In this document: in pieces, positions 53,621-63,269 of the stretch
How positions within the stretch are numbered: position 1 is the stretch's first letter
Layout: each line of letters opens with the position of its first letter
Assembly (NCBI GenBank): GCA_041687335.1
Contig: JAWLCE010000002.1
Location: 1 to 64,000, forward strand
Length of the DNA: 64,000 nt
Origin: JAJFUE01 sp041687335
GTDB taxonomy: Bacteria; Sumerlaeota; Sumerlaeia; MVZB01
Direction of reading: 5' to 3'
The notes under the pieces: model-generated
The model's input: only the letters and a program-made list of their open reading frames with translations
The model's database searches: none
Told to the model about the DNA's origin: nothing
Made by a program: the position numbers and the translations under genes

Positions 53621-55702
53621 ATGGAACATGAAAGCCCGGTGCTTTTCGCGGGCGGATCGCTTTTCCCGCCTTTGGCGCACCCGCCGCTGTTGGACGCGTG
53701 GGCGTGGTGGGGGGCGCTTTGCGTGATCGGGTTGGCGCTGCTGGCGGGCTCGGGGCTGCCGCCCTGGCGTGGGCGGCGTGGCATGGATGACTGGCTGGCG
53801 CGCGGGGCGGCGGGGCTGGCGCTGGTGGCCGCGGCGACGCTGGCGGCGGGCCAGGTCGAGGGGCTGCTCCTCAGGAGCGGGCTCTGGTCGCTGGCGGGAG
53901 CGCTGGGCTGGCTGGTGCTGGCCGTCTCGAGCTTTCGCTCCCGCCGCCCGGCGGCGCTTCGCCGAATTTATGGCGCGACGGCCAGCGCCGGCGGACTGCT
54001 GCTGGCGGCCTGGCTGGTGGTGATGTTGGCCCCGGCCTTTGGCCCCTCCCTCAACTACGACGCGCTCGAATATCATGTCGGCATCATCCCGCAGGTGTTC
54101 GAGGCAGGCCGGTTCGAGCCGATCCCGCACATGATGTATACCCGCCAGCCGATCGCCACAGAGGCGCTCTACACGCTGGCGGCGGCGATCGAAGGTCGCC
54201 CCTGGGGCTGGGCGCCGGGGGCACTGCACTGGCTGCTGCTGGCTTTTGGGGGCCTGACGATCGTGCGGTTGGCGCGCCGGCTGGGGGTGCCGGCCGTGTG
54301 GCGGCCGTGGCTGGCGTTGGCGCTGCTGGCCCATCCCGTGCTCTTCATCCTGCAGCTGGACCGCATGACCGACTGGACCGGGGTGGCGCTGCTGGCGGCG
54401 GGCCTGCTGGCGCTGCGGCGCCCCGTGCGGACGGGGGGAGCGCTGCTGGCGGGGGTGATCGCCGGTGGGGCGGTCGCCGCCAAGTGGACACATGCGGGGA
54501 CGGTCGCGCTGCCGCTTGGGCTGGTGGCGTTGGCCGGGGCCCGGCGCTTTGGAGCCCGCGGGTTGCTCATCTTTGCCGCCGCCGCGCTGGCGACCTGGCT
54601 GCCGTGGGGGCTCTGGAGCTGGCACCACGCCGGCAATCCGTTTTCTCCCTTCCTGGCGTCGCTCTTTCCGACACCACACTGGCCGCCCGAGCGGCTGGCC
54701 TTTCTGCTGGGGACGCATGAGCCGCTTTCGCCGCTGGCCGCCGAATACTGGCTCAACCTGGCCGGCCGGCTGACAGGAGGCGTGGCGGGGGCCTGGCTGG
54801 CGGCGTTGGCACTCGCCGGTGCGGCCGTGGCGGCGATGGCTGCGGCCGGGCGGCGGCGAATCGCTCCCCAGACGCGCATGGCGCTGGCGCTGGCGGCGGG
54901 CGTGCTGGTTGCGCTGCTGCTGTGGGGGCAACTGCGCCATGCTGCCGATCGTTTCCTTGCGCCGACGCTGCTGGCTGCGCTGCTGACGCTGGCGCTGCTG
55001 GCGGCGCGGCTGCTGCGGCGGCTGCCCGCGTCGGCGCGTCGGGGCGGACGGCTTGCGGGGACGCTGGCCTTGGCGGTGCTGGCCCTGCCGGCCTTTGTTT
55101 CCTTCAACGAGCTGTCGCCGCGCTTCTTCTCGGCCGCGCGCGGCTTTGCGCCGACCGCACTGGGCCGAGTCGCCCCCGAGGAGCACTGGCAACTGGGGCT
55201 GGGGGCGACCTCCGCGCTCTTTGAGGCGGCCAATGCCCTGCCGGCGGGCAGCCGGCTGATCGCCCTCAACGAGGCGCGGCGCTACCCTTTCCGCCATCCG
55301 GTGGCGCTGGCGTCGGTGTTCGATGCCAGTCCGCTTGCGCCCCACGTGCGCGGCGCGACCGATGGCGAGCAGATCCGCCGCCGCCTGAGGGCGACCGGCT
55401 TCACGCACCTGCTGGTCAACGAGTTCGAGCAGGCGCGCATCCTCGAAATTCATCCGCCGCCGCGGCTGGAGCGCGACCCCGAACGGCTGGCGCTGGTGCG
55501 CGCGGGCGACCGCGCCGGGCTTGTCGAGCGCTTCCGCGGCGAGACCGAGTTCGCGCTCGACCCGCCCACCCCTGCCGAACGCGCCGCTTACCTGGAGTTC
55601 CTGGCGCTCATGCGCGCCCGCGCGAGCTGGTCGCTGGGCGCCACTCCGGCGTTCTGGATCGCCCCGCTCGAGGGTGAATTCGACCTGACATCGGCAAGGT
55701 AG
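53621..55702 (+). CDS. Polytopic membrane glycosyltransferase-like protein (GT39/PMT-like)
   Basis: This 693-aa protein has about ten hydrophobic segments in residues 10-530 and a soluble C-terminal domain (530-693). A periplasmic loop NYDALEYHVGIIPQ with acidic residues followed by MMYTRQPIATEALYTLA resembles the first loop of lipid-linked sugar transferases of the GT-C fold (PMT/ArnT type). It may attach lipid-linked sugars to proteins or lipids. The start at 53621 has a weak ribosome site. Confidence 0.6.
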   Translation: MEHESPVLFAGGSLFPPLAHPPLLDAWAWWGALCVIGLALLAGSGLPPWRGRRGMDDWLARGAAGLALVAAATLAAGQVEGLLLRSGLWSLAGALGWLVLAVSSFRSRRPAALRRIYGATASAGGLLLAAWLVVMLAPAFGPSLNYDALEYHVGIIPQVFEAGRFEPIPHMMYTRQPIATEALYTLAAAIEGRPWGWAPGALHWLLLAFGGLTIVRLARRLGVPAVWRPWLALALLAHPVLFILQLDRMTDWTGVALLAAGLLALRRPVRTGGALLAGVIAGGAVAAKWTHAGTVALPLGLVALAGARRFGARGLLIFAAAALATWLPWGLWSWHHAGNPFSPFLASLFPTPHWPPERLAFLLGTHEPLSPLAAEYWLNLAGRLTGGVAGAWLAALALAGAAVAAMAAAGRRRIAPQTRMALALAAGVLVALLLWGQLRHAADRFLAPTLLAALLTLALLAARLLRRLPASARRGGRLAGTLALAVLALPAFVSFNELSPRFFSAARGFAPTALGRVAPEEHWQLGLGATSALFEAANALPAGSRLIALNEARRYPFRHPVALASVFDASPLAPHVRGATDGEQIRRRLRATGFTHLLVNEFEQARILEIHPPPRLERDPERLALVRAGDRAGLVERFRGETEFALDPPTPAERAAYLEFLALMRARASWSLGATPAFWIAPLEGEFDLTSAR

Positions 55703-55755
55703 GTCGGGTCTTCGACCCGACGCGGCCTCCGCAGTGTCGGCTCGAAGAGTTGACC
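55700..55755 (+). repeat. Dispersed 56-base repeat, copy B
   Basis: It begins TAGGTCGGGTCTTCGACCC and ends GGCTCGAAGAGTTGACCT. It is the counterpart, in inverted orientation, of the copy at 36889-36944. It starts inside the stop codon of the preceding gene, and its first hairpin could act as a transcription end. Confidence 0.65.
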
Positions 55756-55864
55756 TTCTCTGCGCCCAAGGCATGCGCGGCGCACGTTTTTGATCTGGCC
55801 CTTGCGGCGCGGATCCGGCAATTTAGATGGGCCATGGCAACCGATAACGCAAAGGAGCAGAAAG

Positions 55865-56866
55865 ATGCCGCGACTGATCACGCTGTTCACCGGCCAATGG
55901 GCCGACCTGCCGCTCGCCGAACTGGCCCCCAAGGCGCGCGACTTCGGCTATGAGGGTTTGGAGCTGGCCTGCTGGGGCGACCATTTCGACGTCCAGCGCG
56001 CCCTGGCCGAGCCCGGCTACTGCGATGCCCAGCGCGAGCTGCTCGCGCGCCACGGGCTCCAGGTGCAGGCGATCAGCACCCACTTGGTCGGCCAGTGCGT
56101 CTGCGACCGGATCGATGAGCGCCACCGCGCGATCGTGCCGCCCCACGTCTGGGGCGACGGCGAACCCGAGGGCGTGCGCCAGCGCGCGGCCCAGGAAGTG
56201 ATCGCCGCCGGGCGCGCCGCCAAAAAACTCGGCGTCAGCATCGTCAACGGCTTTACCGGCAGCTCGATCTGGCACCTGCTGTATGCCTTCCCGCCGACTT
56301 CGCAGGCCATGATCGATGAGGGATTTGCAGACTTCGCGCGGCGTTGGCGGCCGATCATGGATGAGTTTCAGGCCCTCGGCGTGCGCTTCGCGCTCGAGGT
56401 CCATCCCACCGAGATCGCCTTCGACATCGTCAGCGCCGAGCGCGCGCTGGAGGCGATCGACCACCACCCGGCCTTCGGCTTTAACTTTGACCCCAGCCAC
56501 CTGGGCTACCAGGGCGTCGATTACGTGGAGTTCATTTATCGGCTCGGCGGGCGCATCTTCCATTGCCACGTCAAGGATGCGGGCTGGAAACAGCAGCCGG
56601 CGCTGAGCGGGGTCTTCGGCGGGCACCTGGCCTTTGGCGACCGCCGGCGGCATTGGGATTTCCGCACCCCGGGCCGCGGCCGCATCGACTTTGACGCCAT
56701 CATCCGGGCGCTCAACGAGGTCGGCTACCAGGGGCCGCTCTCGGTGGAGTGGGAAGACCCCGATATGGATCGCGAGCATGGCGCCACCGAGGCCGCCGCC
56801 TTCGTGCGCCGGATCGATTTCAAGCCGGCCGCCGGGGCATTCGATAAGGCGTTCGAGCGCAAGTAG
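55865..56866 (+). CDS. Sugar phosphate isomerase/epimerase-like TIM-barrel protein
   Basis: This 333-aa protein belongs to the xylose isomerase-like AP endonuclease 2 superfamily. Metal ligands appear as Glu in ALEVHPTE, Asp in NFDPSHLG, His in FHCHVKDAG and Glu in SVEWED. Family members isomerise or dehydrate sugars or inositols; substrate is unknown. AAAGGAG sets the start at 55865. With the Gfo/Idh gene at 62238 and the symporter at 60214, it suggests uptake and oxidation of a sugar or polyol. Confidence 0.85.
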   Translation: MPRLITLFTGQWADLPLAELAPKARDFGYEGLELACWGDHFDVQRALAEPGYCDAQRELLARHGLQVQAISTHLVGQCVCDRIDERHRAIVPPHVWGDGEPEGVRQRAAQEVIAAGRAAKKLGVSIVNGFTGSSIWHLLYAFPPTSQAMIDEGFADFARRWRPIMDEFQALGVRFALEVHPTEIAFDIVSAERALEAIDHHPAFGFNFDPSHLGYQGVDYVEFIYRLGGRIFHCHVKDAGWKQQPALSGVFGGHLAFGDRRRHWDFRTPGRGRIDFDAIIRALNEVGYQGPLSVEWEDPDMDREHGATEAAAFVRRIDFKPAAGAFDKAFERK

Positions 56867-57299
56867 GGCCAAAGGCGAAGGTGCGAGATGGGGCAGCGGC
56901 AGTCATTTGAACCGCAAAGACGCAGAGGACGCAGAGGAAGCGCAAAGTGAACAGCCCGGACTATGATTGGAGTTGGGGTTTGACTACCGTGGGTTGATTC
57001 CGTATCGATTTTCGCCTGAAACCCAGCCCCGAAGGGGCGACAGCAATTAGCCGGGGGTGACCGAAGGGAACCCCCGGTCTAACGCCGCAGACATCCAAGC
57101 CTCGAAGAGGCGGCAGAATCTTCGCAAGATAACAAAACAGCGACGGATAGAGCCCAAGGGTTACGCTTCGCTCACCCCGGGCTTTTCGAACTGTGCCCAC
57201 CCTATCAGGGTGGAATGACCATTGCCATACCCGGCGGCACTCTCAATACGACATGATTGGTGTCGCCCTTGCCGCGGCCAGGATATGCATTGAAACCGA
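56867..57299. repeat. Gap with CGCAAAG repeat and a chain of short hairpins
   Basis: No gene is seen. A CGCAAAG-family unit is at 56912-56948. Then come palindromes: GCCCC-GAA-GGGGC (57026-57038), CCGGGGG...CCCCCGG (57051-57077), GCCTC-GAA-GAGGC (57099-57111), AGCCC...GGGCTTTT (57151-57186), CCACCCT-ATC-AGGGTGG (57197-57213). The chain is REP-like and may end transcripts of both converging genes. Confidence 0.65.
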
Positions 57300-58673
57300 T
57301 CAGCCCTTGCGCAGGCGCACGATCGTTTCGATGTGGTGCGTGTGCGGGAAGAGGTCGACGGCCTGGACGGCCTCGATGCGGTAGCCGGCTTCCTCGAAGG
57401 CGAGCAGGTCGCGCGCCAGCGTGGCTGGATTGCACGAGACGTAGACGAAGACGGGGGCGCCCAGCTCGATCAGCCAGCGGCGTGAACGCTTGTCCATCCC
57501 GCCGCGCGGGGGATCGATGATGACGCGGGCGAACTGGCCGCCGGCCGCCTGACGCGCCAGCGCCAGACCCTGGTCGATCGGGGCGGCGATGAAGACCGGA
57601 CCCTCGATCTGGTTGCGGCGGGCGTTCTCGCGGGCGTCCCAGATCGCCTCGCGCACCAGCTCCACCCCGACCACATGGGCTCCGGCCTTGGCCGCGTGCA
57701 GCGCGATCGAGCCGGCGCCGCAGAAGGCATCGAGCACGCGCTGGCCGGGCTCGATCTGGGCCATCTCGATGACGCGCTGGTAGAGCAGCGCCGCCGCATG
57801 CGTATTGGTCTGGAAGAAGGACTGGGGCGAAATCTGGAAGGTCAGGCCGTTGACGGTCTCGCTCAGCTCGGGGGTGCCCCAGCGCCACAGCTCGCGCTCG
57901 ATGCGCGCGATGTCGCTCATGCCGGTGTAGAGCCCCCACAGCATCCCCTTGAAGCCGGGCACGCTGGCGGCCAGCCGCTCGGCCAGCATCTCCTTGTGGG
58001 GCAGCTCGCCCTGGTGGGTGATGATCACGAGGATGGACTCGCCGGTGGTGGCGGAGTGGCGCATGACGGCATGGCGCAGGAAGCGCCGGTGCACGCGCGG
58101 GTCATAGGCCTCCAGCCCCTGCTCGCGCACGAAGGCCTGGATCTCGCGCAGCATGATGTCGAACGGCTCGGGCTGGATATGGCAGGCGGGGACCTCGAAG
58201 ATGCGGTCGAAGCGGCCCGGCGAGTGGAACCCGAGGATCGTCTTGCCGTCGGCATCGGTGCCGAAGCTGTATTCCATCTTGTTGCGATAGCGCCAGATCT
58301 CGGGCGAGCCGATGATCGGCGGGACCTCGAAGTCGCGCTGGCGCCCGATGTGGGCGATCGTGTCGATCACCTGCTTCTGTTTCCAGATGATCTGCTGGTC
58401 ATAGCTGAAGTTTTGCCAGGCGCAGCCGCCGCACGAGCCGAACAGCGGGCAGGGCGGATTCTGGATGCGGAACGGGGAGGGGCGCTCGATCTTCTCGATC
58501 ACCGCCTGGGCGTGGTTCTGCTTGCGCTTGATGATGCGGGCCGAGACCAGCTCGCCGGGGAGGGCTTTGTCGACAAAGACAACGAAGCCATCGAGCTTGC
58601 CCACGCCCAGCCCGCCATAGGCCAGGTCCTCAATTTCAACGGTCACGGTGGCATTCTTGGCGGGAGCCTGCAT
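57300..58673 (-). CDS. 23S rRNA (uracil-5-)-methyltransferase RumA/TrmA family
   Basis: This 457-aa enzyme has an N-terminal TRAM domain (1-65), a 4Fe-4S cluster region CPLFGSCGGC, SAM-binding VLDAFCGAGSIALHA and the catalytic Cys in VSCNPATLARD. It methylates C5 of a uridine in 23S rRNA or tRNA; RlmD and TrmA cannot be separated here. ATG at 58673 starts the TRAM homology; 30 codons of upstream open frame are unlike the family. GGAAGGAA precedes the start. It stands alone, convergent with the isomerase gene. Confidence 0.9.
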   Translation of the reverse strand: MQAPAKNATVTVEIEDLAYGGLGVGKLDGFVVFVDKALPGELVSARIIKRKQNHAQAVIEKIERPSPFRIQNPPCPLFGSCGGCAWQNFSYDQQIIWKQKQVIDTIAHIGRQRDFEVPPIIGSPEIWRYRNKMEYSFGTDADGKTILGFHSPGRFDRIFEVPACHIQPEPFDIMLREIQAFVREQGLEAYDPRVHRRFLRHAVMRHSATTGESILVIITHQGELPHKEMLAERLAASVPGFKGMLWGLYTGMSDIARIERELWRWGTPELSETVNGLTFQISPQSFFQTNTHAAALLYQRVIEMAQIEPGQRVLDAFCGAGSIALHAAKAGAHVVGVELVREAIWDARENARRNQIEGPVFIAAPIDQGLALARQAAGGQFARVIIDPPRGGMDKRSRRWLIELGAPVFVYVSCNPATLARDLLAFEEAGYRIEAVQAVDLFPHTHHIETIVRLRKG

Positions 58674-58794
58674 CGGCGCGGCATTCCTTCCCTGCGAATC
58701 TGGGCAGCGCCCTCGGACAGGCGCTGAGAACCATGCTACCACGGCCCCCGCCCGACCCGCCATGGCCGCCTGCGGCCGTCGCCCGAAAATGATG

Positions 58795-59115
58795 TCAACG
58801 CTCCGTTTCCTCGGCCAGCCACTGCAGGTAGGGGCCGCTGCCGGCGGCGATCGGCAGGGCGAGGATTTCCGGAGTCTCGTAGGGGTGGTTCTGGCGGATC
58901 GCCTCCTCGAGGGCCGGCCACTGGGCCGGGGTGGTCTTGATCAGCATAAGCCACTCCTGGGTCACCTCGATCCGGCCTTCCCAGCGATAGGTGGATGTGA
59001 TCGGCCCCAACGTCTGGGTACAGGCGGCCAAGCGCCGCTCCACCAGCAGGCGTGCCAGCCCGTCCGCGTCCTCGGGCTTGTCGAGCGTGGTCATCACGGT
59101 GATTGCATCGCTCAT
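58795..59115 (-). CDS. cutA: CutA-type divalent cation tolerance protein
   Basis: This 106-aa protein has the CutA core: LVERRLAACTQTLGPITSTYRWEG, then EWLMLIKTT and NHPYETPEILALPI. CutA is a homotrimer with a ferredoxin-like fold, linked to copper tolerance in E. coli, but its true function is debated. Length and motifs are standard. AGGAG lies 11 bases before the ATG. Divergent from the FAH gene. Confidence 0.95.
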   Translation of the reverse strand: MSDAITVMTTLDKPEDADGLARLLVERRLAACTQTLGPITSTYRWEGRIEVTQEWLMLIKTTPAQWPALEEAIRQNHPYETPEILALPIAAGSGPYLQWLAEETER

Positions 59116-59188
59116 GGTTTAGCGCTCCTGAGGGGGTGGCGCCGGCCGTTAAAAGTGCCATCGGCCGGCATGCGGATGCTTGATATGG

Positions 59189-59217
59189 TTGCCAGTTCGA
59201 GTCCGGTCTGATATATG
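59189..59217 (+). promoter_or_regulatory. Sigma-70-type promoter for the FAH-family gene
   Basis: TTGCCA and TATATG are separated by exactly 17 bases and lie about 110 bases before the ATG at 59328, in the divergent cutA-FAH gap. Confidence 0.5.
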
Positions 59218-59327
59218 GTGGGGCCTGTCGTCGCGTTGCGGCAAGCAAAAGCGCCATTTTGCGGTTGTCGCCGAGCGGCCTGGCGACCGTTCGGGGGCGC
59301 GATCAGCCTGGGGAGAAGATCACATCC

Positions 59328-60122
59328 ATGAAGCTTGCAAGGGTTCGCACGCGCGCCGGTCAGGTGCGCCTGGGCGTATTGGAGGATGACGGTTCACTGA
59401 CAGTGATTGAGGGTGAGCTGCTCGGTGAATGGCGGCCGGGCACCGAACGGATCGCCGCCGACCAGATTGAACGCTTCCTGGCGCCGATCGAGCCGCCCAA
59501 CATCATCGCCATCGGCCTCAATTACCGGGCCCACGCCATCGAGAGCGGCAAGGCGATTCCGACCGCGCCGGTCATTTTCATCAAGCCCACCAGCGCGATC
59601 GTCGGCCAAGGGGACGCCATTGAACTGCCGGCCGCCGCCCCCGACGAGGTGGACTGGGAGGCCGAGCTGGCGCTGATCATCAAGAAGCGCGCGCGCAAGG
59701 TCAGCGAGGCCGAGGCGCTCGATTACGTGCTCGGCTGGACGGCGGCCAATGACGTCAGCGCCCGCGACTGCCAGACGCGGCTGGACCTGCAGTGGGCGCG
59801 CGGCAAAGGCTTCGATACCTTTGCGCCGCTGGGGCCGGTGATCCAGACCGAGGGCAACCCCGACGCGCTGCGGATCCAATGCCGCATCGACGGCCGGACG
59901 ATGCAGGACTCCACCACCGCCGACATGATTTTTCCCTGTGCCACGTTGATCAGCTATCTTTCGCACCAGTTTACGCTGCTGCCGGGGACCGTGATCCTGA
60001 CCGGAACACCGCAGGGTGTGGGCTTTGGCCTCGATCCCAAGCGCTATCTACGCGCGGGCGAGGTGGTCGAGGTCGAACTGGAGGGGGTTGGCGTGCTGCG
60101 CAACCCCGTCGTAAAGGGCTGA
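59328..60122 (+). CDS. Fumarylacetoacetate hydrolase-family protein
   Basis: This 264-aa protein carries the FAH motifs NIIAIGLNYRAHAIES, the metal-binding Glu in DWEAELALII, NDVSARDCQ and TGTPQGVGFG. Such proteins hydrolyse or decarboxylate acylpyruvates, or dehydrate sugar-derived keto acids. The pairing with a sugar symporter and a Gfo/Idh gene hints at a sugar-acid catabolic step, but that is inference. GGGGAGA precedes the start. Confidence 0.9.
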   Translation: MKLARVRTRAGQVRLGVLEDDGSLTVIEGELLGEWRPGTERIAADQIERFLAPIEPPNIIAIGLNYRAHAIESGKAIPTAPVIFIKPTSAIVGQGDAIELPAAAPDEVDWEAELALIIKKRARKVSEAEALDYVLGWTAANDVSARDCQTRLDLQWARGKGFDTFAPLGPVIQTEGNPDALRIQCRIDGRTMQDSTTADMIFPCATLISYLSHQFTLLPGTVILTGTPQGVGFGLDPKRYLRAGEVVEVELEGVGVLRNPVVKG

Positions 60123-60213
60123 GCCGCCGGCAGGCGGAAGAAGCCGGGGACTTCCACAATTTTTGTAACACGATAAGCACGCATCGCATCGGATCAGAAA
60201 GGAACCATCATTC

Positions 60214-62160
60214 ATGGAAACGCAGGGCAAGATTTATCTGGCTGATTATTTTATCATTCTGGCCTTCTTCGTCTCCTTGCCTTTGATCGGCGCCTACTTC
60301 GCGCGCCGGATGACCAACATCAAGGACTTCTTCAGCGGCGGCGCCAGCCTGCCGTGGTGGCTGTCGGGCGTTTCGTTCTACATGGGCAGCTTCAGCACGA
60401 TGGCCTTCGTGCTCTACTCGGACATGGCCTATTTCAACGGCATCTCGGCCTTCTTCTACTACTGGTGCGGCGTGGTGGGGGCCTTCACCAGCGCGACCTT
60501 CTTCGCCGCGCGATGGCGGCGTGCCTCGACCACCAGTCCGCTCGAATACATCCGCGAGCGCTACGGCGACGCCATGCGCCAGAGCCTGGCCTGGATCGGC
60601 CTGCCGCTGCGGATGATCGACAACGCGATGCGGCTGTTCGCCATCGCCACGCTGGTGACGGTCACGATGGGGCTCACCTTCAAGCAGGAATGGGGTCTGG
60701 AGATGCTCCGGCCGGGCACCGAAATGTATTGGATGATCATCGTCGCCGGCATCATCATCCTGGCCTACACCTTCATGGGCGGGCTCTGGGCGATCGTGGT
60801 CACCGACTTCGTCCAGTTCCTCGTCATCCTCTCGGCGGTCATCGTGCTGCTGATCCTGGCCATCGGCCGGCTGGAGCCCTTCGGCGGGCTGACCAACTTC
60901 ATCGCCGCCGCCAAGGAGCACGACCCCAATTTCTTCAGCATTTTCAACGAAACCCACTACATGGAGCTGAGCGGCACCTACCTGATCGCCTGGCTGGTGA
61001 TCATCACGATGAGCCTGAGCTCGGGCTGGGCGCTGGTGCAGCGCTACTACTCGGTCAAGAGCGACCGCGAGGCGCGCAAGGTGGGTTACCTGGCGATGAC
61101 GGCGCTGATTCTGACGCCGTTCCTGCTGTGGATGCCGGGCCTGCTGGCGCGCGTCTTCATGCCGGAGCTGGACCCCGTGCTGCACAAGGACAAGGTCTAC
61201 GGCATCATCACCAACGCGCTGCTGCCGGCGGGCATGATCGGCATGCTAATTGCCGCGATGTTCTCGGCGACGATGTCCTCGGTGGGCGGCGACTTCAACG
61301 CGATGGGCTCGGTGATGACCACCGACATCTATAAGCTGGCGCGCCCCAACGGCAGCCAGCGCGAGTACCTGCTGGCCGGCCGCGTGCTGACGATCATGGC
61401 GGGGGCGCTCACCGTGGTGATCACGCTCTACATCGCCTTCCTGTCGCAGGCGGGGCGCGAGCTGACGCTGTTCCAGATGATGACCAAGCTCTTTGGCATC
61501 TTCCTGCCGCCGATGGCGATCCCGATGCTGATCGGGCTCTACAGCCGCCGGATGAACAGCGCGGCGGGCCTGTTCGGTCTCTTGTTTGGCATCACCACCG
61601 GCATGGCCGCCTTCTTCATCAACTTCAACGCCAGCGCCTTCGGCGTCGTCACCCGCGACATCACCGTCTGGCGTCGGGCCAACCCTTGGATGGACTACGA
61701 ATTCAGCTCCCTCACCGAGTGGCTTGTCTATAACCTGGGTGAGACCTGGCTGATCACTTCGCTGACCATTGCCACCACGATCATCGGCATGATCCTGGGC
61801 AACCTGCTGGTCAAGGACAGCAAGGACCGCGTCCGCCAGATCGACACGCTGTTCCAGCGGCTCGAGCGCAGCGAGGACGAGGTGATTGCCGAGCGCGAGG
61901 AGAAGCTCAAGGAAGTGGCCTTCACGCCGTTCCCGATCATCGCCTATGTCTTCGGCGGCTTCTCCATCGTCTTCATGTTGCTGCTGACCTTCTTTGCCGA
62001 TGGAGCGGCGGAGTGGGAGTATAGGGTCGGCTACATCACCGGCGTCTGTATGCTGCTGACGGCCATCGGCATCTGGGCCCTGCAGTTCGTTGTCGTCAAG
62101 CCGCGGCGCCCTGCCGCCGGCAGGCCCGAACCGCAGAAGATCGGCACCCGTGTCGACTGA
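60214..62160 (+). CDS. Sodium:solute symporter family transporter
   Basis: This 648-aa inner-membrane protein has about 13 hydrophobic segments and the SSS signatures NIKDFFSGGASLPWWLSG near the start and MFSATMSSVGGDFNAMGSV in TM9, with Ser/Thr likely binding sodium. A long cytoplasmic C-terminal loop (about 540-600) lies between the last helices. Substrate is not clear; sugars, polyols and organic acids are typical of the family. AAAGGA precedes the start. Confidence 0.92.
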   Translation: METQGKIYLADYFIILAFFVSLPLIGAYFARRMTNIKDFFSGGASLPWWLSGVSFYMGSFSTMAFVLYSDMAYFNGISAFFYYWCGVVGAFTSATFFAARWRRASTTSPLEYIRERYGDAMRQSLAWIGLPLRMIDNAMRLFAIATLVTVTMGLTFKQEWGLEMLRPGTEMYWMIIVAGIIILAYTFMGGLWAIVVTDFVQFLVILSAVIVLLILAIGRLEPFGGLTNFIAAAKEHDPNFFSIFNETHYMELSGTYLIAWLVIITMSLSSGWALVQRYYSVKSDREARKVGYLAMTALILTPFLLWMPGLLARVFMPELDPVLHKDKVYGIITNALLPAGMIGMLIAAMFSATMSSVGGDFNAMGSVMTTDIYKLARPNGSQREYLLAGRVLTIMAGALTVVITLYIAFLSQAGRELTLFQMMTKLFGIFLPPMAIPMLIGLYSRRMNSAAGLFGLLFGITTGMAAFFINFNASAFGVVTRDITVWRRANPWMDYEFSSLTEWLVYNLGETWLITSLTIATTIIGMILGNLLVKDSKDRVRQIDTLFQRLERSEDEVIAEREEKLKEVAFTPFPIIAYVFGGFSIVFMLLLTFFADGAAEWEYRVGYITGVCMLLTAIGIWALQFVVVKPRRPAAGRPEPQKIGTRVD

Positions 62161-62173
62161 GGGGACGCCAAAC

Positions 62174-62210
62174 GGAGGGGCGGGCGAAATGCCCGCCCCT
62201 CCAGCATTTT
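62174..62210 (+). terminator. Terminator after the symporter gene
   Basis: A 12-bp perfect stem GGAGGGGCGGGC / GCCCGCCCCTCC with loop GAAAT is followed by AGCATTTT. The short T-run makes it a moderate terminator. Confidence 0.6.
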
Positions 62211-62237
62211 CCAAGACCAACCAGAGGAGCCGGGCTG

Positions 62238-63269
62238 ATGGCTGACAAACTGCGAGTAGGCATCATCGGGGCGGGATTCCAGGGCCAGACCTATGCCGCC
62301 ACGGTGGCGCGTCACCTGCCCGAGGCTGAACTGGTCGCCATCGCCGCCGACGCCGGCGCCGAAAAGGTCGCCGCCGAGTATCAGATCAAGCAGTTTCCCG
62401 ACTGGCGCCAACTGGCGGCCAGCGACCTTGTCGATGTCGTCATCGTGGCGACCCCGCAGTCCACCCACGCCGAGATGGGCGTTTTTCTCGCCGAGCATGG
62501 CAAGCACATCATGCTCGAGAAGCCGATGGCGCGCACCGTCGAGGAGTGCGACGCGATTCTTGAGGCCTGCCGCAAGGCGGGGGTCAAGCTGTCGGTCTCG
62601 CTGACCCAGCGCCACCGCGTCTGCAACTGGCGCACCCGCGAGGTGCTCGACTCGGGCCGGCTCGGTCGCGTGCTGCAGGTGCGCTCGGTCAGCATCAACG
62701 CCGGCACCAAGGCCACGATCCCAGCCTGGAACCTGGCGCCCGAGCAAAACGGCCTGATCCTGGGCCACAGCATCCACCACTTCGACGCGATCCGCTACTT
62801 TACGGGGCAGGAGCCCAAGACGGTCTTCGCCCGCCTGCGCAACCTGATGCCCGAGCTGCCCTCGGACGGCACGCTGGACGCGATGATCGAAATGGCGGAC
62901 GGCTCGGTGGCCACGATCCTGAGCACGTGGGAGGCTCCCAAGCCGGGCTTCCCCAGCGAGCCGTTCAACCACTACCTGATCTGCGAGAACGGGGTGGCGG
63001 TGGTCAATGCCTACACCAACGCCAAGGTGGCCGTGCGCGACGGCGAGTTCGAGGAAATCGCCGTCCAGCAGCCGATCGACTGGGCCGGCAAGGGCTACCT
63101 GGACGTGGTCCGCCTGGAGTCGTTTACCCGGCACCTGCAGTCCTTCTTCCAGGCGATTCTGGAGGATGTCGAGCCGCCCATCACCGGTTGGGATGGACGC
63201 CAGGCCGTCGCCATCTGCATTGCCTGTTATGACTCGAGCCGCACCGGCAAGGCGATCGAGTTGAGTTGA
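62238..63269 (+). CDS. Gfo/Idh/MocA family oxidoreductase
   Basis: This 343-aa NAD(P)-dependent oxidoreductase has the Rossmann motif GIIGAGFQGQTYA, ATPQSTHAEMG, the catalytic Lys in MLEKPMART and a C-terminal domain with GHSIHHFDAIRY. It probably oxidises a sugar or cyclitol. GAGGAG precedes the ATG. It lies directly after the symporter and may use imported substrate, although a hairpin separates them. Confidence 0.93.
   Translation: MADKLRVGIIGAGFQGQTYAATVARHLPEAELVAIAADAGAEKVAAEYQIKQFPDWRQLAASDLVDVVIVATPQSTHAEMGVFLAEHGKHIMLEKPMARTVEECDAILEACRKAGVKLSVSLTQRHRVCNWRTREVLDSGRLGRVLQVRSVSINAGTKATIPAWNLAPEQNGLILGHSIHHFDAIRYFTGQEPKTVFARLRNLMPELPSDGTLDAMIEMADGSVATILSTWEAPKPGFPSEPFNHYLICENGVAVVNAYTNAKVAVRDGEFEEIAVQQPIDWAGKGYLDVVRLESFTRHLQSFFQAILEDVEPPITGWDGRQAVAICIACYDSSRTGKAIELS

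Noticed and set aside
53411..55774. Long minus-strand frame of 787 codons opposite the membrane glycosyltransferase gene
   Set aside because: Shadow frame, extremely Arg/Gln-rich; the plus-strand frame has clear membrane helices.
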